DNA of 45,398 bases, from positions 1 to 45,398 of the forward strand of contig JAINCN010000059.1 of NCBI GenBank assembly GCA_036574075.1, in the 5' to 3' direction. The stretch is from Deltaproteobacteria bacterium. Its GTDB lineage: Bacteria > Desulfobacterota > Dissulfuribacteria > Dissulfuribacterales > UBA5754. The position numbers and the translations under genes were made by a program. Below the pieces are notes generated by a model, which did not search any database, was not told where the DNA came from, and was given only the letters and a program-made list of their open reading frames with translations. Of this stretch, positions 26,584-34,631 are shown piece by piece (within the stretch, counting starts at the first letter, position 1; each line of letters starts with the position of its first letter).

Positions 26584-26757
26584 GAAAAACACCTCCTAAC
26601 GGCCGCCCTGGCCTTCCGGGCGTGGCGTTAGCCTTCCTATGGTTGCCAGGGATCCGATAACACATTAATTTTGATGGCGTCATAAAGATTCGAAAATTCC
26701 AATTTGGCATCATTCTGGCGTAGGCCTGAATCCGGTGTTTTTCAATATGTTCTGGAT

Positions 26758-26774
26758 GCCGGATCAGGTCCGGC
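26758..26774. repeat. Short GC hairpin (REP-like)
   Basis: GCCGGA-TCAGG-TCCGGC, within TGCCGGATCAGGTCCGGCAC, followed by ACTTTTTA. It lies in the 26584-26811 gap between the divergent methyltransferase and fmdE genes, 37 bases before fmdE. Could be an attenuator for fmdE or a dispersed REP hairpin; no promoter is convincing here. Confidence 0.5.
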
Positions 26775-26811
26775 ACTTTTTACACGCCATCAATTTTTTG
26801 AAAGCGTAACA

Positions 26812-27435
26812 ATGGAATTCATCCCTTGCAATCTCGAAACCCCTTCGCTTCCCCCGTTTGAAGACCTCCTCGCCGAGTCTGTCCGGGTCCATGGGCATCT
26901 CTGCGCCGGACAGGTCCTCGGTGTCCGTCTTGCCATGCTCGGTCTCAGACTCATCGGCATCCATGATCCCAAAGGGATGGACAGGAAGTCGTTTCTTGTC
27001 TTTGTGGAGATCGACCGATGTGCAACAGACGCGATACAGTCCGTCACCGGGTGCTCTCTTGGAAAGCGTACCCTCAAGTGGGTGGACTACGGTATCATGG
27101 CTGCGACCTTTCTCAATCAAAAGACCGGCGAGGCCTACCGGATCGTGGCCCGCGAGGAGGCCAGGGAGCTATCATGTGCGTATTTCCCCGAAATCGGGGA
27201 CAAGTACAAGAGGCAGCTCGAGGCCTACAGGCTCATGAGCGACGAAGAACTCTTCACGTGGGAAAAAGTGCGTGTTCAGGTGCCCCGGGAGGACCTTCCG
27301 GGAAGGCCTCTGCGCCGGGTCCGCTGTGAGGTCTGTGGGGATTGGGTCCAGGATGGACGTGAGGTGGAAAGTAACGGTAAGATCCTATGCCGTGCCTGTG
27401 CCCACGGGGCGTACTACCAGAGGGAGGAAGGCTGA
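26812..27435 (+). CDS. fmdE: FmdE-family protein with C-terminal zinc ribbon
   Basis: FmdE proteins were first seen in operons for molybdenum formylmethanofuran dehydrogenase; their biochemical role is unsettled but they bind metal. The 207-aa product has the signature RVHGHLCAGQVLGVRLA (His27, His29, Cys31), a second conserved Cys70 in EIDRCATDAIQ, and a C-terminal ribbon with C172-x2-C175 and C193-x2-C196 (CEVCGDWV...CRACAHGAYY). The start is the ATG at 26812, without a clear ribosome site; upstream frame extension has no homology. The stop and the next start share one base (TGATG), so it is coupled to the molybdopterin-binding protein, pointing to Mo or W metabolism. Confidence 0.9.
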   Translation: MEFIPCNLETPSLPPFEDLLAESVRVHGHLCAGQVLGVRLAMLGLRLIGIHDPKGMDRKSFLVFVEIDRCATDAIQSVTGCSLGKRTLKWVDYGIMAATFLNQKTGEAYRIVAREEARELSCAYFPEIGDKYKRQLEAYRLMSDEELFTWEKVRVQVPREDLPGRPLRRVRCEVCGDWVQDGREVESNGKILCRACAHGAYYQREEG

Positions 27436-28469
27436 TGGAAGCAAGGGTGATACCGGTTGACGATGCGGTCGGGATGGTGATCCCCCATGATCTCACTGAG
27501 ATCATCCCGGATCTGAAAAAGGGCCCGGCATTTCGCAAGGGGCATGTCATTCGGCCTGAGGACATTCCCCATCTCAAGCGGATCGGCAAGGAGCACATAT
27601 ATGTGCTTACCCTCGGCGAGGATGAACTCCACGAGGACGACGCGGCCTTGCTCATGGCCCGTGCCATCGCAGGTCCGAACATCCTCTACGACGAGCGGCC
27701 CACCGAGGGCAAGGTGGGTTTTCGTGCGGCCTGTGACGGGCTTTTTCGGGTGGATGTAGAAAGACTTGCCGCCTTTAACCGCCTCGGCGAGGTGATGCTC
27801 GCCACCAGACACACACATATTGCCGTCAAGGCAGGTGAGCATCTGGCTGGCGAGCGGGCCATCCCCCTCGTGGTCCCGCGGGCGATTGTGGAACAGGCCG
27901 TGGAGATCGCCTCCCGAGATGGTGGGCTCATCTCCGTCGAGCCTTGGAAAATCCGGACAGGGGCCGTGGTGATCACGGGCCGGGAGGTCTTTGAGGGCCG
28001 GGTCCAGGATGCCTTTGGTCCCATCATGCGGAAGAAGCTCGAGGCATTCGGCCTGGAGGTCATATCCACGGTGATCGTCCCGGACGACCGGGAGGCGATC
28101 GCCCGGGCCATACGGGAGGCCATGGCCAAGGGCGCCGGGATCATCCTCTGCACCGGTGGGATGTCTGTGGATCCGGACGACGTCACGCGGCTTGCCATTG
28201 CAGACGCCGGTGCCACAGACGTGGTATACGGATCCCCTGTTCTTCCCGGAGCCATGTTTCTCGCCGGCTATCTTCCCGGAGGCATACCCGTGCTCGGGAT
28301 CCCGGCCTGCGGGATGTACTTCCGGACAACGGTCCTGGATCTGGTCCTGCCTCGAATACTTGCAGGGGAAAGGATGGACCGGGAAAAGATCGCTGCCTTG
28401 GGACACGGTGGGCTGTGCCTTAGCTGCCCGTCCTGTACCTATCCCGTCTGCCCCTTTGGAAAGGGGTAG
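27435..28469 (+). CDS. Molybdopterin-binding-domain protein with Cys-rich tail
   Basis: The 344-aa product has a MoaB/MogA/MoeA-type molybdopterin-binding domain in its second half (KIRTGAVVITGREVFEG; CTGGMSVDPDDVTR; GSPVLPGAMFLAGYLPGGIP), the fold that binds MPT or inserts Mo into it. The first half (VIPVDDAVGMVIPHDLTEII, FRKGHVIRPEDIPHL) resembles MoeA-like substrate domains only loosely. The end, GLCLSCPSCTYPVCPFGKG, has four cysteines and could hold metal. Coupled to fmdE. Probably acts in maturing or sensing the Mo/W cofactor; a typical MoeA is longer. Confidence 0.85.
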   Translation: MEARVIPVDDAVGMVIPHDLTEIIPDLKKGPAFRKGHVIRPEDIPHLKRIGKEHIYVLTLGEDELHEDDAALLMARAIAGPNILYDERPTEGKVGFRAACDGLFRVDVERLAAFNRLGEVMLATRHTHIAVKAGEHLAGERAIPLVVPRAIVEQAVEIASRDGGLISVEPWKIRTGAVVITGREVFEGRVQDAFGPIMRKKLEAFGLEVISTVIVPDDREAIARAIREAMAKGAGIILCTGGMSVDPDDVTRLAIADAGATDVVYGSPVLPGAMFLAGYLPGGIPVLGIPACGMYFRTTVLDLVLPRILAGERMDREKIAALGHGGLCLSCPSCTYPVCPFGKG

Positions 28470-28484
28470 GAAAGGACCTGCGCC

Positions 28485-28781
28485 ATGTTCGTCTTGAGAA
28501 ACTTCATCAATGCCCTCGCGACCGTCATCGATGTCGTTCTCACGCTCTATATGTGGATCCTTGTCATTCGGGCACTCATATCCTGGGTGAATCCGGATCC
28601 GTACAATCCCATCGTCCGTTTTCTTTCAGGGATCACTGATCCCTTACTCTACCGGGTGCGACGAATCCTGCCCCTCTCTTTCGGCGGGATAGATCTGACC
28701 CCAATGATCCTGATACTTGCGATCATATTTCTCCAGAGCTTCCTCGTCCCTACCCTTCGTCAGATCGCCCTCGGATTTTGA
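28485..28781 (+). CDS. YggT family membrane protein
   Basis: The 98-aa integral membrane protein has two hydrophobic helices and the family pattern ALISWVNPDPYNPIVRFLSG and GGIDLTPMILILAIIFLQ. YggT proteins are linked to osmotic tolerance or division in some species; no function is assigned here. The start follows the previous gene after 15 bases; the TGA overlaps the next ATG by one base. Confidence 0.88.
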   Translation: MFVLRNFINALATVIDVVLTLYMWILVIRALISWVNPDPYNPIVRFLSGITDPLLYRVRRILPLSFGGIDLTPMILILAIIFLQSFLVPTLRQIALGF

Positions 28782-29155
28782 TGGATAGGAACAGGGACCC
28801 GCGGGTCTATTTTGCTGCTGAGCGCACCCTTCTCGCCTGGGCCCGGACCGGGATCACCATCATCGGGATGGGCTTCATGATCGAGCGCTTCGGGCTCTTT
28901 CTCCACATGACGGAACAAGGCGCAGGGCATGCCTCCGCCCGTGGGGCCTCGTTTTGGATCGGGCTTGCCTGCATCCTCTTCGGCACGGCTGCGTCTGCCC
29001 TCGCCGCCTTGCAGCAGATAAACTTCGTCAAGGGGCTCCAGCCTGAAGACCTGCCTGAAGGGTATCGGATCCACATGGGGACGATCGTGGCCGTGGGCCT
29101 TGCCGCTGTAGGCATCGTGCTTGCTGTCTATCTCATCTTTGGGCTGAGGCTGTAA
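28781..29155 (+). CDS. DUF202 (YidH-like) membrane protein
   Basis: The 124-aa product has the DUF202 start DPRVYFAAERTLLAWARTGI and three hydrophobic helices. Function unknown. Coupled to the yggT-type gene. Convergent with thiE, 24 bases away, with no visible terminator. Confidence 0.88.
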   Translation: MDRNRDPRVYFAAERTLLAWARTGITIIGMGFMIERFGLFLHMTEQGAGHASARGASFWIGLACILFGTAASALAALQQINFVKGLQPEDLPEGYRIHMGTIVAVGLAAVGIVLAVYLIFGLRL

Positions 29156-29179
29156 AGCCTCGAGATGCGTCCGCGTCCG

Positions 29180-29890
29180 TCATGCCCCAAAGAGGCGCAT
29201 GTAGGATCTGGCCCTGGCCTCTATGTCCGGGGCGCGCCAGAGGTCGCTTACGACCGCCACCATGTCTGCCCCTCTTTCCACGAGCATCCCGGCGTTTTCC
29301 GCTGTGATCCCGCCGATGGCACAGATCGGTATAGAAAGCCGCCTTTTCGCCTCTAAAAGGATGGCAGGGTCCACGACAGGCGCAGCGGGTTTGGTGGGAG
29401 ACGGGAAAAAGGAACCGAAGGCCACATAGTCCGCGCCGCGCCGTTCCATATCGACGGCCCGATCTAGATCCCCATAGCAGGAGACCCCGAGGATCTTGTC
29501 GGGGCCGATTATTCGCCGCGCCTCATCCGGCGGGATGTCTTCCTGCCCGATGTGGAGGCCGTCTGCGCTCACATCCTGCACAAGCCCCGGCCGGTCGTTC
29601 ACTATGAACACGGCACCGCGCCCTTGGCAGAGATCCCTGAGCGCACGGGCAATCGGAAGGAGATCTCGGTTGGTTGCGGCCTTGTCCCTGAGCTGGACGA
29701 TTCGGGCCCCTCCGTCAAGGACCTTTGCCACGCACCCGAGGATCCTGCCCGGCGGTGTAAGGACTGGATCCGTGACGGCGTAAAGGCCAGAGAGCCGTTT
29801 GGCGCCCGTTGCGTTTCCATTTGCCGAGGAAGGATGTATGGGGTCCTGTGATCGCGGCATTTCCAAGATCAATTTGGTTGTGTGTCTCAT
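29180..29890 (-). CDS. thiE: Thiamine-phosphate synthase
   Basis: Condenses HMP pyrophosphate with thiazole phosphate to thiamine phosphate; TIM barrel. The product (236 aa from ATG 29890, or 226 from ATG 29860) has LSGLYAVTDP, RIVQLRDKAATNRDLLPIAR, VNDRPGL, DGLHIGQEDIP, DYVAFGSFFPSPTKP and AIGGITAENA, all ThiE hallmarks. Neither start has a strong ribosome site; most family members begin nearer LSGLYAVTD. No TPP riboswitch could be recognised in the 271-base leader. TPP is the cofactor of the POR enzyme in this window. Confidence 0.94.
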   Translation of the reverse strand: MRHTTKLILEMPRSQDPIHPSSANGNATGAKRLSGLYAVTDPVLTPPGRILGCVAKVLDGGARIVQLRDKAATNRDLLPIARALRDLCQGRGAVFIVNDRPGLVQDVSADGLHIGQEDIPPDEARRIIGPDKILGVSCYGDLDRAVDMERRGADYVAFGSFFPSPTKPAAPVVDPAILLEAKRRLSIPICAIGGITAENAGMLVERGADMVAVVSDLWRAPDIEARARSYMRLFGA

Positions 29891-30013
29891 TGAGAGGCTT
29901 CTTTAGTGTCGGTGATAATTACTGGGGCAGGATACAGGATGGGGGTGTGCCATGCCAGGCCGAAACGGCTCTTGCCAGGTGCAGGAGCGCCGGAGATGGA
30001 ATGCTTCCAAAAT

Positions 30014-30036
30014 GGGGGAAAAATTAAAAGCCCCCC
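30014..30036. terminator. Possible bidirectional terminator
   Basis: GGGGG and CCCCC separated by an A/T-rich 12-base loop, with short T runs on both strands' 3' sides. It lies in the 29891-30161 gap, downstream of the ModE-like gene on the minus strand, and would separate it from thiE. The stem is short. Nothing else was recognised in that gap. Confidence 0.4.
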
Positions 30037-30161
30037 TTTTGTCCAGGCAAATTTCAACGATGTCCCTCTCTGGGAGCGAGGCTTCGCAACAACCGGCGCA
30101 GTCCCGTTATGACCGGACCGGCATCCGGTCCATCATGAATTTAGCGAAAAGGGTAGATGCA

Positions 30162-30575
30162 TCAGAGGTCCAACCCCTCGGCCTTGCTCCGCAGGAATTC
30201 CCGGAACGCCTCATAAAGGGCGCGGAAGCTATCGACCGCCTTCCTGCCCCTTTCCGTGAGCCGGGCGCCTCCCCCCTTCCTGCCCCCTACCGAGGTCTCG
30301 ACCAGGGGGCTTTTCGCCTGACGGTTGATGGAGTCCACCAGCTCCCACGCATGTCGGTAGGACATATTCATGGAGCGGGCGGCCTGGGATATGGAGCCGA
30401 ATCTCTCGATACGCTCGAGGAGTTCCACCCTTCCGTATCCTAGGAAGGTGCCGTCGTCGCCTTCTATCCATATCCGGCCCCTGATGACGTAGCGCCCCCG
30501 TTTAACAGTGGAGTCGGCGGGCGCGGCGTCCCTGTCGGAAGGTATGAAGCGGTGGTGGGAGTCGGGTATTTTCAT
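30162..30575 (-). CDS. ModE-like transcription factor (DNA-binding domain only)
   Basis: The 137-aa product carries the N-terminal winged helix of ModE (GYGRVELLERIERFGSISQA, NMSYRHAWELVDSINRQ, PLVETSVGGRKGGGARLTERG), which binds DNA as a dimer. The C-terminal TOBE (MOP) domains that bind molybdate are absent, so another protein or another signal must supply metal sensing. The first 30 residues are extra and variable. A CGTTAT-N12-ATAACC palindrome sits 38 bases upstream of the start codon, suggesting self-control. It stands at the left border of the metal-uptake island. Confidence 0.88.
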   Translation of the reverse strand: MKIPDSHHRFIPSDRDAAPADSTVKRGRYVIRGRIWIEGDDGTFLGYGRVELLERIERFGSISQAARSMNMSYRHAWELVDSINRQAKSPLVETSVGGRKGGGARLTERGRKAVDSFRALYEAFREFLRSKAEGLDL

Positions 30576-30612
30576 GTGTCATTCCCTCGGCCGTGAAGTG
30601 GCTCTTGACTAT

Positions 30613-30636
30613 CGTTATTCCCAATTGTATATAACC
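30613..30636. promoter_or_regulatory. ModE-box-like palindrome upstream of the ModE-like gene
   Basis: CGTTAT, 12 bases, ATAACC. The halves GTTAT/ATAAC are exact inverted repeats with the same 12-base spacing as the known E. coli modA operator (CGTTAT-N12-ATAACG). It lies 38 bases before the regulator's start codon, a sensible place for autoregulation. That the site is bound is inference. Confidence 0.6.
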
Positions 30637-30736
30637 AATAACTGCTTTGATTTTAAACCTAAATTGAGCGATTCTCGAGGGCAGTGAGGTGGGCAATGGT
30701 ATTCTTGCCGGATTCTATGCCATGTGAGGACCTTAC

Positions 30737-30911
30737 CCTGAATCCGTGAGATATGCACTCAACCTTTCGATTTTACAGCATAAGCCTACGGCCGGGGTAT
30801 TTTTGGATGGAGGCGCCCATGGATGGGGCTCGAACGGCAAATCCGCCCCCATGGACGGGGGCAATTTGCCGCACGGAACAAATACCCCGAACGCCGGCTC
30901 ACGGATTCAGG
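30737..30911 (+). repeat. 175-bp palindromic element, copy 5
   Basis: Full-length copy with CCTGAATCC/GGATTCAGG ends, type-B left arm (shared with copy 4), and core GGGGCTCGAACGGCAAATCC as in copy 1. It ends 23 bases before the first DUF364 gene, so it lies in the promoter or leader of the island's first operon. Confidence 0.85.
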
Positions 30912-30934
30912 AGATAGATCAAAGGAGATTGAAT

Positions 30935-31654
30935 ATGGAGTACTACGAAAAACTGAGGGCCGAATTGAAAGATCTGGCCGACCGGATGATGGGTGAAATG
31001 GTGAATGTCATTTCGGCACGGCCGCTTTCTCCTGATGAGGCCATCGGCAAACCGGACCGTACTGATTATCCCCTTCTAAAGGGTAAGGAAGTGATGGTTG
31101 AAGCGGTTTTCAGTGGTGTGCGCGCACACGCATTTACTGATATGCCCGGTGATTTTTATGGCACTTTGCAGGAGGTCACGGACCTTGCGCTGAACACAAA
31201 TTTTGAACGAGCGGTGTTCATAGCGACTTTCAATGCTGTCATGCGCAATGCCGGCAAGACTGCCAACACTGTTCACTGTAGAAACAGTGAGCCAAGACAA
31301 TGCGCGAAACAGCTTCCGACTTTTATCGCAGATCATTTCGGAAAGCCAAAGATATCTTTTGTTGGATATCAGCCGGCAATGATTGAAGAATTGTCTAAAA
31401 CATTCCAACTGCGCGTCATAGACCTGGACGAAGACAACATCGGAACCAATCGTTTCGGTATCTTGATCGAGGGACCTGAAAGTACCGAGGAGGTATTGTC
31501 CTGGGGCGATATCATCCTGGCCACTGGGTCAACGTGCGTAAATGGCACGATTGTTTCGTTTCTCAATAAAAAACCCGTTGTTTTTTATGGAGTCACTGTC
31601 GCTGGCCCTGCCGCGTTGTATGGGTATCGACGCTTTTGTCCATGCTCGGGATAA
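30935..31654 (+). CDS. DUF364 family protein (putative metal-chelation), first copy
   Basis: Rossmann-like protein of the DUF364 family, whose members cluster with metal transporters and are proposed to bind metal or a metal-related ligand; no reaction is known. The 239-aa product has GVRAHAFTDMPGDFYGTL, ISFVGYQPAMIEELSKTF, LRVIDLDEDNIG and, near the end, GDIILATGSTCVNGTIVSFL, closing with two cysteines (RFCPCSG). AAAGGAG precedes ATG 30935. It is followed by the ABC importer genes after 24 bases and is probably co-transcribed. Only distant similarity to the second DUF364 at 36715. Confidence 0.8.
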   Translation: MEYYEKLRAELKDLADRMMGEMVNVISARPLSPDEAIGKPDRTDYPLLKGKEVMVEAVFSGVRAHAFTDMPGDFYGTLQEVTDLALNTNFERAVFIATFNAVMRNAGKTANTVHCRNSEPRQCAKQLPTFIADHFGKPKISFVGYQPAMIEELSKTFQLRVIDLDEDNIGTNRFGILIEGPESTEEVLSWGDIILATGSTCVNGTIVSFLNKKPVVFYGVTVAGPAALYGYRRFCPCSG

Positions 31655-31678
31655 AAATCAAATAAGGAGAATACCGCC

Positions 31679-32722
31679 ATGAAGCAATTTCAATTGAACC
31701 GGAGAGAATTCCTCATCAAATCCGCAACAGGTGCCGCCGCCTTGATCGCCGCGCCGTACTTGAGCCTTGATGTCTGGGCCGGCGATGAACAGCCATCGAT
31801 TAAGATGGCTGTTGAATTCAACTCCCACGCCGTGCCGGCTTACGTAGCCATCGAAAAAAAACTGTTCGAGGCGCAAGGGTTGAAAATTAATGCCTACGCC
31901 AGCTACGCGACCGGTGCTACGCTGGCAGCTGCCCTAACCAAGGGGGATATCGATGTCGCATATATCTGTCTCATTCCAGCGATTAACGCTTATGCCAACG
32001 CCGGTGTGCCCATCAAGGTGATTTGCGGTACGCATTTATATGGGTATGGGTTGGCTGTTAACCCGCAAAAGGTTCAGTCTATCAAAGACCTGGAAAATCC
32101 AGAGATTCGGGTAGGCTGCCTGGCGGCAGGAACGGCTGTTGACACGGTGATGCACATGACTATGGAGCATTACAAACTAGACAAACAAAAGATCCTGTCA
32201 AAGACCAGACGAATGAACCCAGCCAAAGCCATTTTCGCCGTCAAGACAAGGCAACTGGACGCCGTTTTTTTACCTGAACACTGGCTTACGCTAACTGAAA
32301 ACTACGGTTTTTCCGTGACGCACACCGCTCGGGATGTCTGGCCTGACATGATTGGAAGTGTGCTCATCGCCAAGAATGCACTTATCCAAAATAATCCGGT
32401 ATATGTTGGCAAGATCGTAAACGCCACTCGGAAGGCCACGGCGTATATGAATGAGCACCCTGAAGAGTGTGCGCAAATAGCCGCCCGTTATCTCTCTTTT
32501 GAAAGCCAGAAAGCCCCACTCGTCGAAGTTTTTGATAACAAAAATGACCTGATAGTCACAAATACATCCGTTGCCCGTTCAATGAAAAACCTCGACTATA
32601 TCAACTCCATCGATAGGAAAATGGTTCAGGAAATCATCGACAATGCCGCTCGCTTAGGCAATATCCGCCAATCCTTTTCTGCCGATGCAATGCTCGATCT
32701 CCAATTTATGAAACCGGCATGA
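31679..32722 (+). CDS. ABC transporter substrate-binding protein, NitT/TauT (NMT1-like) family, Tat signal
   Basis: Periplasmic binding protein. The 347-aa product has a twin-arginine signal (NRREFLIKSATGAAALIAAP, Arg8-Arg9), then a family pattern: AVPAYVAIEKKLFEAQGLK, GDIDVAYICLIPAINAYANA, VGCLAAGTAVDTVMHMTME. Family members bind nitrate, sulfonates, pyrimidines or other small compounds, so the ligand is open. Tat export suggests that folding or cofactor loading happens in the cytoplasm. AAGGAG before the ATG; the stop overlaps the permease start (ATGA). Confidence 0.88.
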   Translation: MKQFQLNRREFLIKSATGAAALIAAPYLSLDVWAGDEQPSIKMAVEFNSHAVPAYVAIEKKLFEAQGLKINAYASYATGATLAAALTKGDIDVAYICLIPAINAYANAGVPIKVICGTHLYGYGLAVNPQKVQSIKDLENPEIRVGCLAAGTAVDTVMHMTMEHYKLDKQKILSKTRRMNPAKAIFAVKTRQLDAVFLPEHWLTLTENYGFSVTHTARDVWPDMIGSVLIAKNALIQNNPVYVGKIVNATRKATAYMNEHPEECAQIAARYLSFESQKAPLVEVFDNKNDLIVTNTSVARSMKNLDYINSIDRKMVQEIIDNAARLGNIRQSFSADAMLDLQFMKPA

Positions 32723-33507
32723 AGAACGCACGTTTTTTCAACGCATGCTGGTGGTGGCATATCATGAAAGCCCTCCCGGTGATTGTGTTTTTCGCCGTAT
32801 GGGAACTTGCGGCAAGGTGCGGCCCATTTTCGGCCTCTGGTATTTTCCCTCCCTTCAGCACAGTCATTCTTGAAATGGTAACGTTGTTTAAATGCGGCGT
32901 GATGACGGAGAACCTCGTCAGCACCGTGGTAAGGGTTGTAATCGGTTTGCTCGCTGGGACAATCCTGGGCATGGGATTTGGTATCGCCATGGGTTGGCGA
33001 GAGGCGATCGGCCGATCCCTGTCGCCGGTCATCACCATTCTGTACCCCATCCCGGCCCTTGGCTGGTTGCCCCTGATGATGCTGTGGATAGGTATCAATG
33101 AAATGTTGCCCATCGCGATCATCACTATGGGCGCCTTTTTCCCGACCTGCTACAACACTGCTGCGGGCATTCGCAATGTGGACAAAGGATTGATTGACGC
33201 AGCTCATATATTAGGGGCATCCGAGAGGCGGATACTTTTTGAAGTGGTCTTGCCCAACGCTGCACCTCAGGTGTTTGCCGGTCTGAAGCTTTCTTCGGGG
33301 ATGGCCTGGCGCACGGTTCTTGCCGCAGAAATGGTTGCGATACCCACAGGCATAGGCGCGCTTATCATGAGAGCCGAAAGCCTGGTAAGGGTGGACATTA
33401 TCATGTCTTGCCTTGCCGTTCTGTCTTTGCTTTGTCTTCTTTTTGAAAAGGCCCTGGCTGCGGCGGAAAGGAAATGGGTCGAGAAATGGAAGATCGTCCA
33501 TGCCTGA
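32719..33507 (+). CDS. ABC transporter permease, NitT/TauT family
   Basis: Inner-membrane channel of the importer. The 262-aa product has about six hydrophobic helices and the EAA-type loop AAHILGASERRILFEVVLPN that contacts the ATPase. Opening helices and PALGWLPLMMLWIGINE are typical of SsuC/TauC-like permeases. Starts at ATG 32719 overlapping the binding-protein stop; ATG 32764 is an alternative. Overlaps the ATPase gene by 8 bases. Confidence 0.9.
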   Translation: MKNARFFNACWWWHIMKALPVIVFFAVWELAARCGPFSASGIFPPFSTVILEMVTLFKCGVMTENLVSTVVRVVIGLLAGTILGMGFGIAMGWREAIGRSLSPVITILYPIPALGWLPLMMLWIGINEMLPIAIITMGAFFPTCYNTAAGIRNVDKGLIDAAHILGASERRILFEVVLPNAAPQVFAGLKLSSGMAWRTVLAAEMVAIPTGIGALIMRAESLVRVDIIMSCLAVLSLLCLLFEKALAAAERKWVEKWKIVHA

Positions 33508-34546
33508 GATTGAACTTATCAATGTGAGCAGGCATATCTGTACTGACCTGAATCTCGCTATCAGGGATGGAGAATACTTTGTCATAGTCGGTGAGACTGG
33601 GGCCGGCAAAACAACGATATTGAACGTGATCGCCGGAGTTGTGGACTACAGCGGCGTTGTCATGATCGATAATGTCAACGTGAATCAACTCCCGCCGTTT
33701 AAACGGGGCGTCGGTTACTTGTTTCAGGAATTGGCCCTTTTCCCCCATCTTACCGTAGCAGCAAATATTGCATTCGGCCTGAAGGCCCAAGGGTATGAAA
33801 AGCACGCTGCCAAAGAGCGGGTCGAATTCTTGATGGATTTGATGCACATCAGACATATTGCGCACCGATATCCGCATGCACTTTCCGGCGGAGAGAAAAA
33901 AAGGGTCGCGCTGGCCCGCTCGCTGGCACCGGCACCAAAAATTCTTCTGCTTGATGAACCGACTTCCAGCCTCGACCATCGGACGGCGAAATATCTGCGT
34001 GCCGAGCTGCACGCCCTTATGAAAAAGTTGGGCATCACCACGATACATGTCACCCATGACCTCAGGGAGGCCGAGGAAATCGCAGACCGGATCGCCTTTA
34101 TCGCAAACGGTGCCATAGAACAAGTAGCGACACCTTCGGCCTTTTTTTTCGATCCGGCGAATGCATCCGTGGCCGAATTTATCGGAATGCCCAATATCCT
34201 TGAATGTCAACAAACCCGAACCCTGGCTTCCGGGCTGGTTGAAGTAATAGCAAACGATATGAAGATAATCCTGCCTTACGACGGTGGCCATATTCGCAAG
34301 ATTGCTATTCCGCCGGAAAGCGTTTTCATCTCAGATATACGTCCTCCCGGACCGGCATTAAACCGCTTTGTTGGAACGGTAGAAGAGATTACACGACATA
34401 ACTCTTCTGTCCGAGTAAGGGTGCTAATTGGCAAAAACAGACTCCTTTCGGAATTGCCCGCCAGCACATTTGAGAACATGTCTATAGAAAAAGGAATCAA
34501 GGTGCATGGCATAATTAAAATAGGCAGGCTACGTTGCATGGGGTAA
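33500..34546 (+). CDS. ABC transporter ATPase with C-terminal TOBE-like domain
   Basis: Energises the importer. The 348-aa product has Walker A GETGAGKTT (31-39), Q-loop LFQELALFPHLTV, signature LSGGEKKRVALARSL, Walker B KILLLDEPTSSLD and H-loop VTHDLREAEE. The last ~70 residues (IAIPPESVFISDIRPPG; NRFVGTVEEITRHNSSVRVR) look like the TOBE/MOP regulatory domain of ModC and related ATPases, which SsuB/TauB-type ATPases usually lack. A Mo/W oxyanion importer is therefore possible. Start ATG 33500 inside the permease end; the longer upstream frame is a shadow. Confidence 0.88.
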   Translation: MPEIELINVSRHICTDLNLAIRDGEYFVIVGETGAGKTTILNVIAGVVDYSGVVMIDNVNVNQLPPFKRGVGYLFQELALFPHLTVAANIAFGLKAQGYEKHAAKERVEFLMDLMHIRHIAHRYPHALSGGEKKRVALARSLAPAPKILLLDEPTSSLDHRTAKYLRAELHALMKKLGITTIHVTHDLREAEEIADRIAFIANGAIEQVATPSAFFFDPANASVAEFIGMPNILECQQTRTLASGLVEVIANDMKIILPYDGGHIRKIAIPPESVFISDIRPPGPALNRFVGTVEEITRHNSSVRVRVLIGKNRLLSELPASTFENMSIEKGIKVHGIIKIGRLRCMG

Positions 34547-34631
34547 TGGGAATATTTTTTTGATAGATCATTTGAGATTAAAACGAAATAGCATCAACAA
34601 GAAAATTATAAATCAAAGGAGGAATTTAACA

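Noticed and set aside
27414-28406. 330-codon minus-strand ORF opposite the molybdopterin-binding gene
   Set aside because: Shadow frame rich in His/Gly/Asp with no recognisable domain.
29891-30161. TPP riboswitch or Moco riboswitch upstream of thiE
   Set aside because: I looked for the conserved CUGAGA and ACCUGAUCUGG-type segments on the minus strand and found none; no Moco motif could be recognised by eye either.
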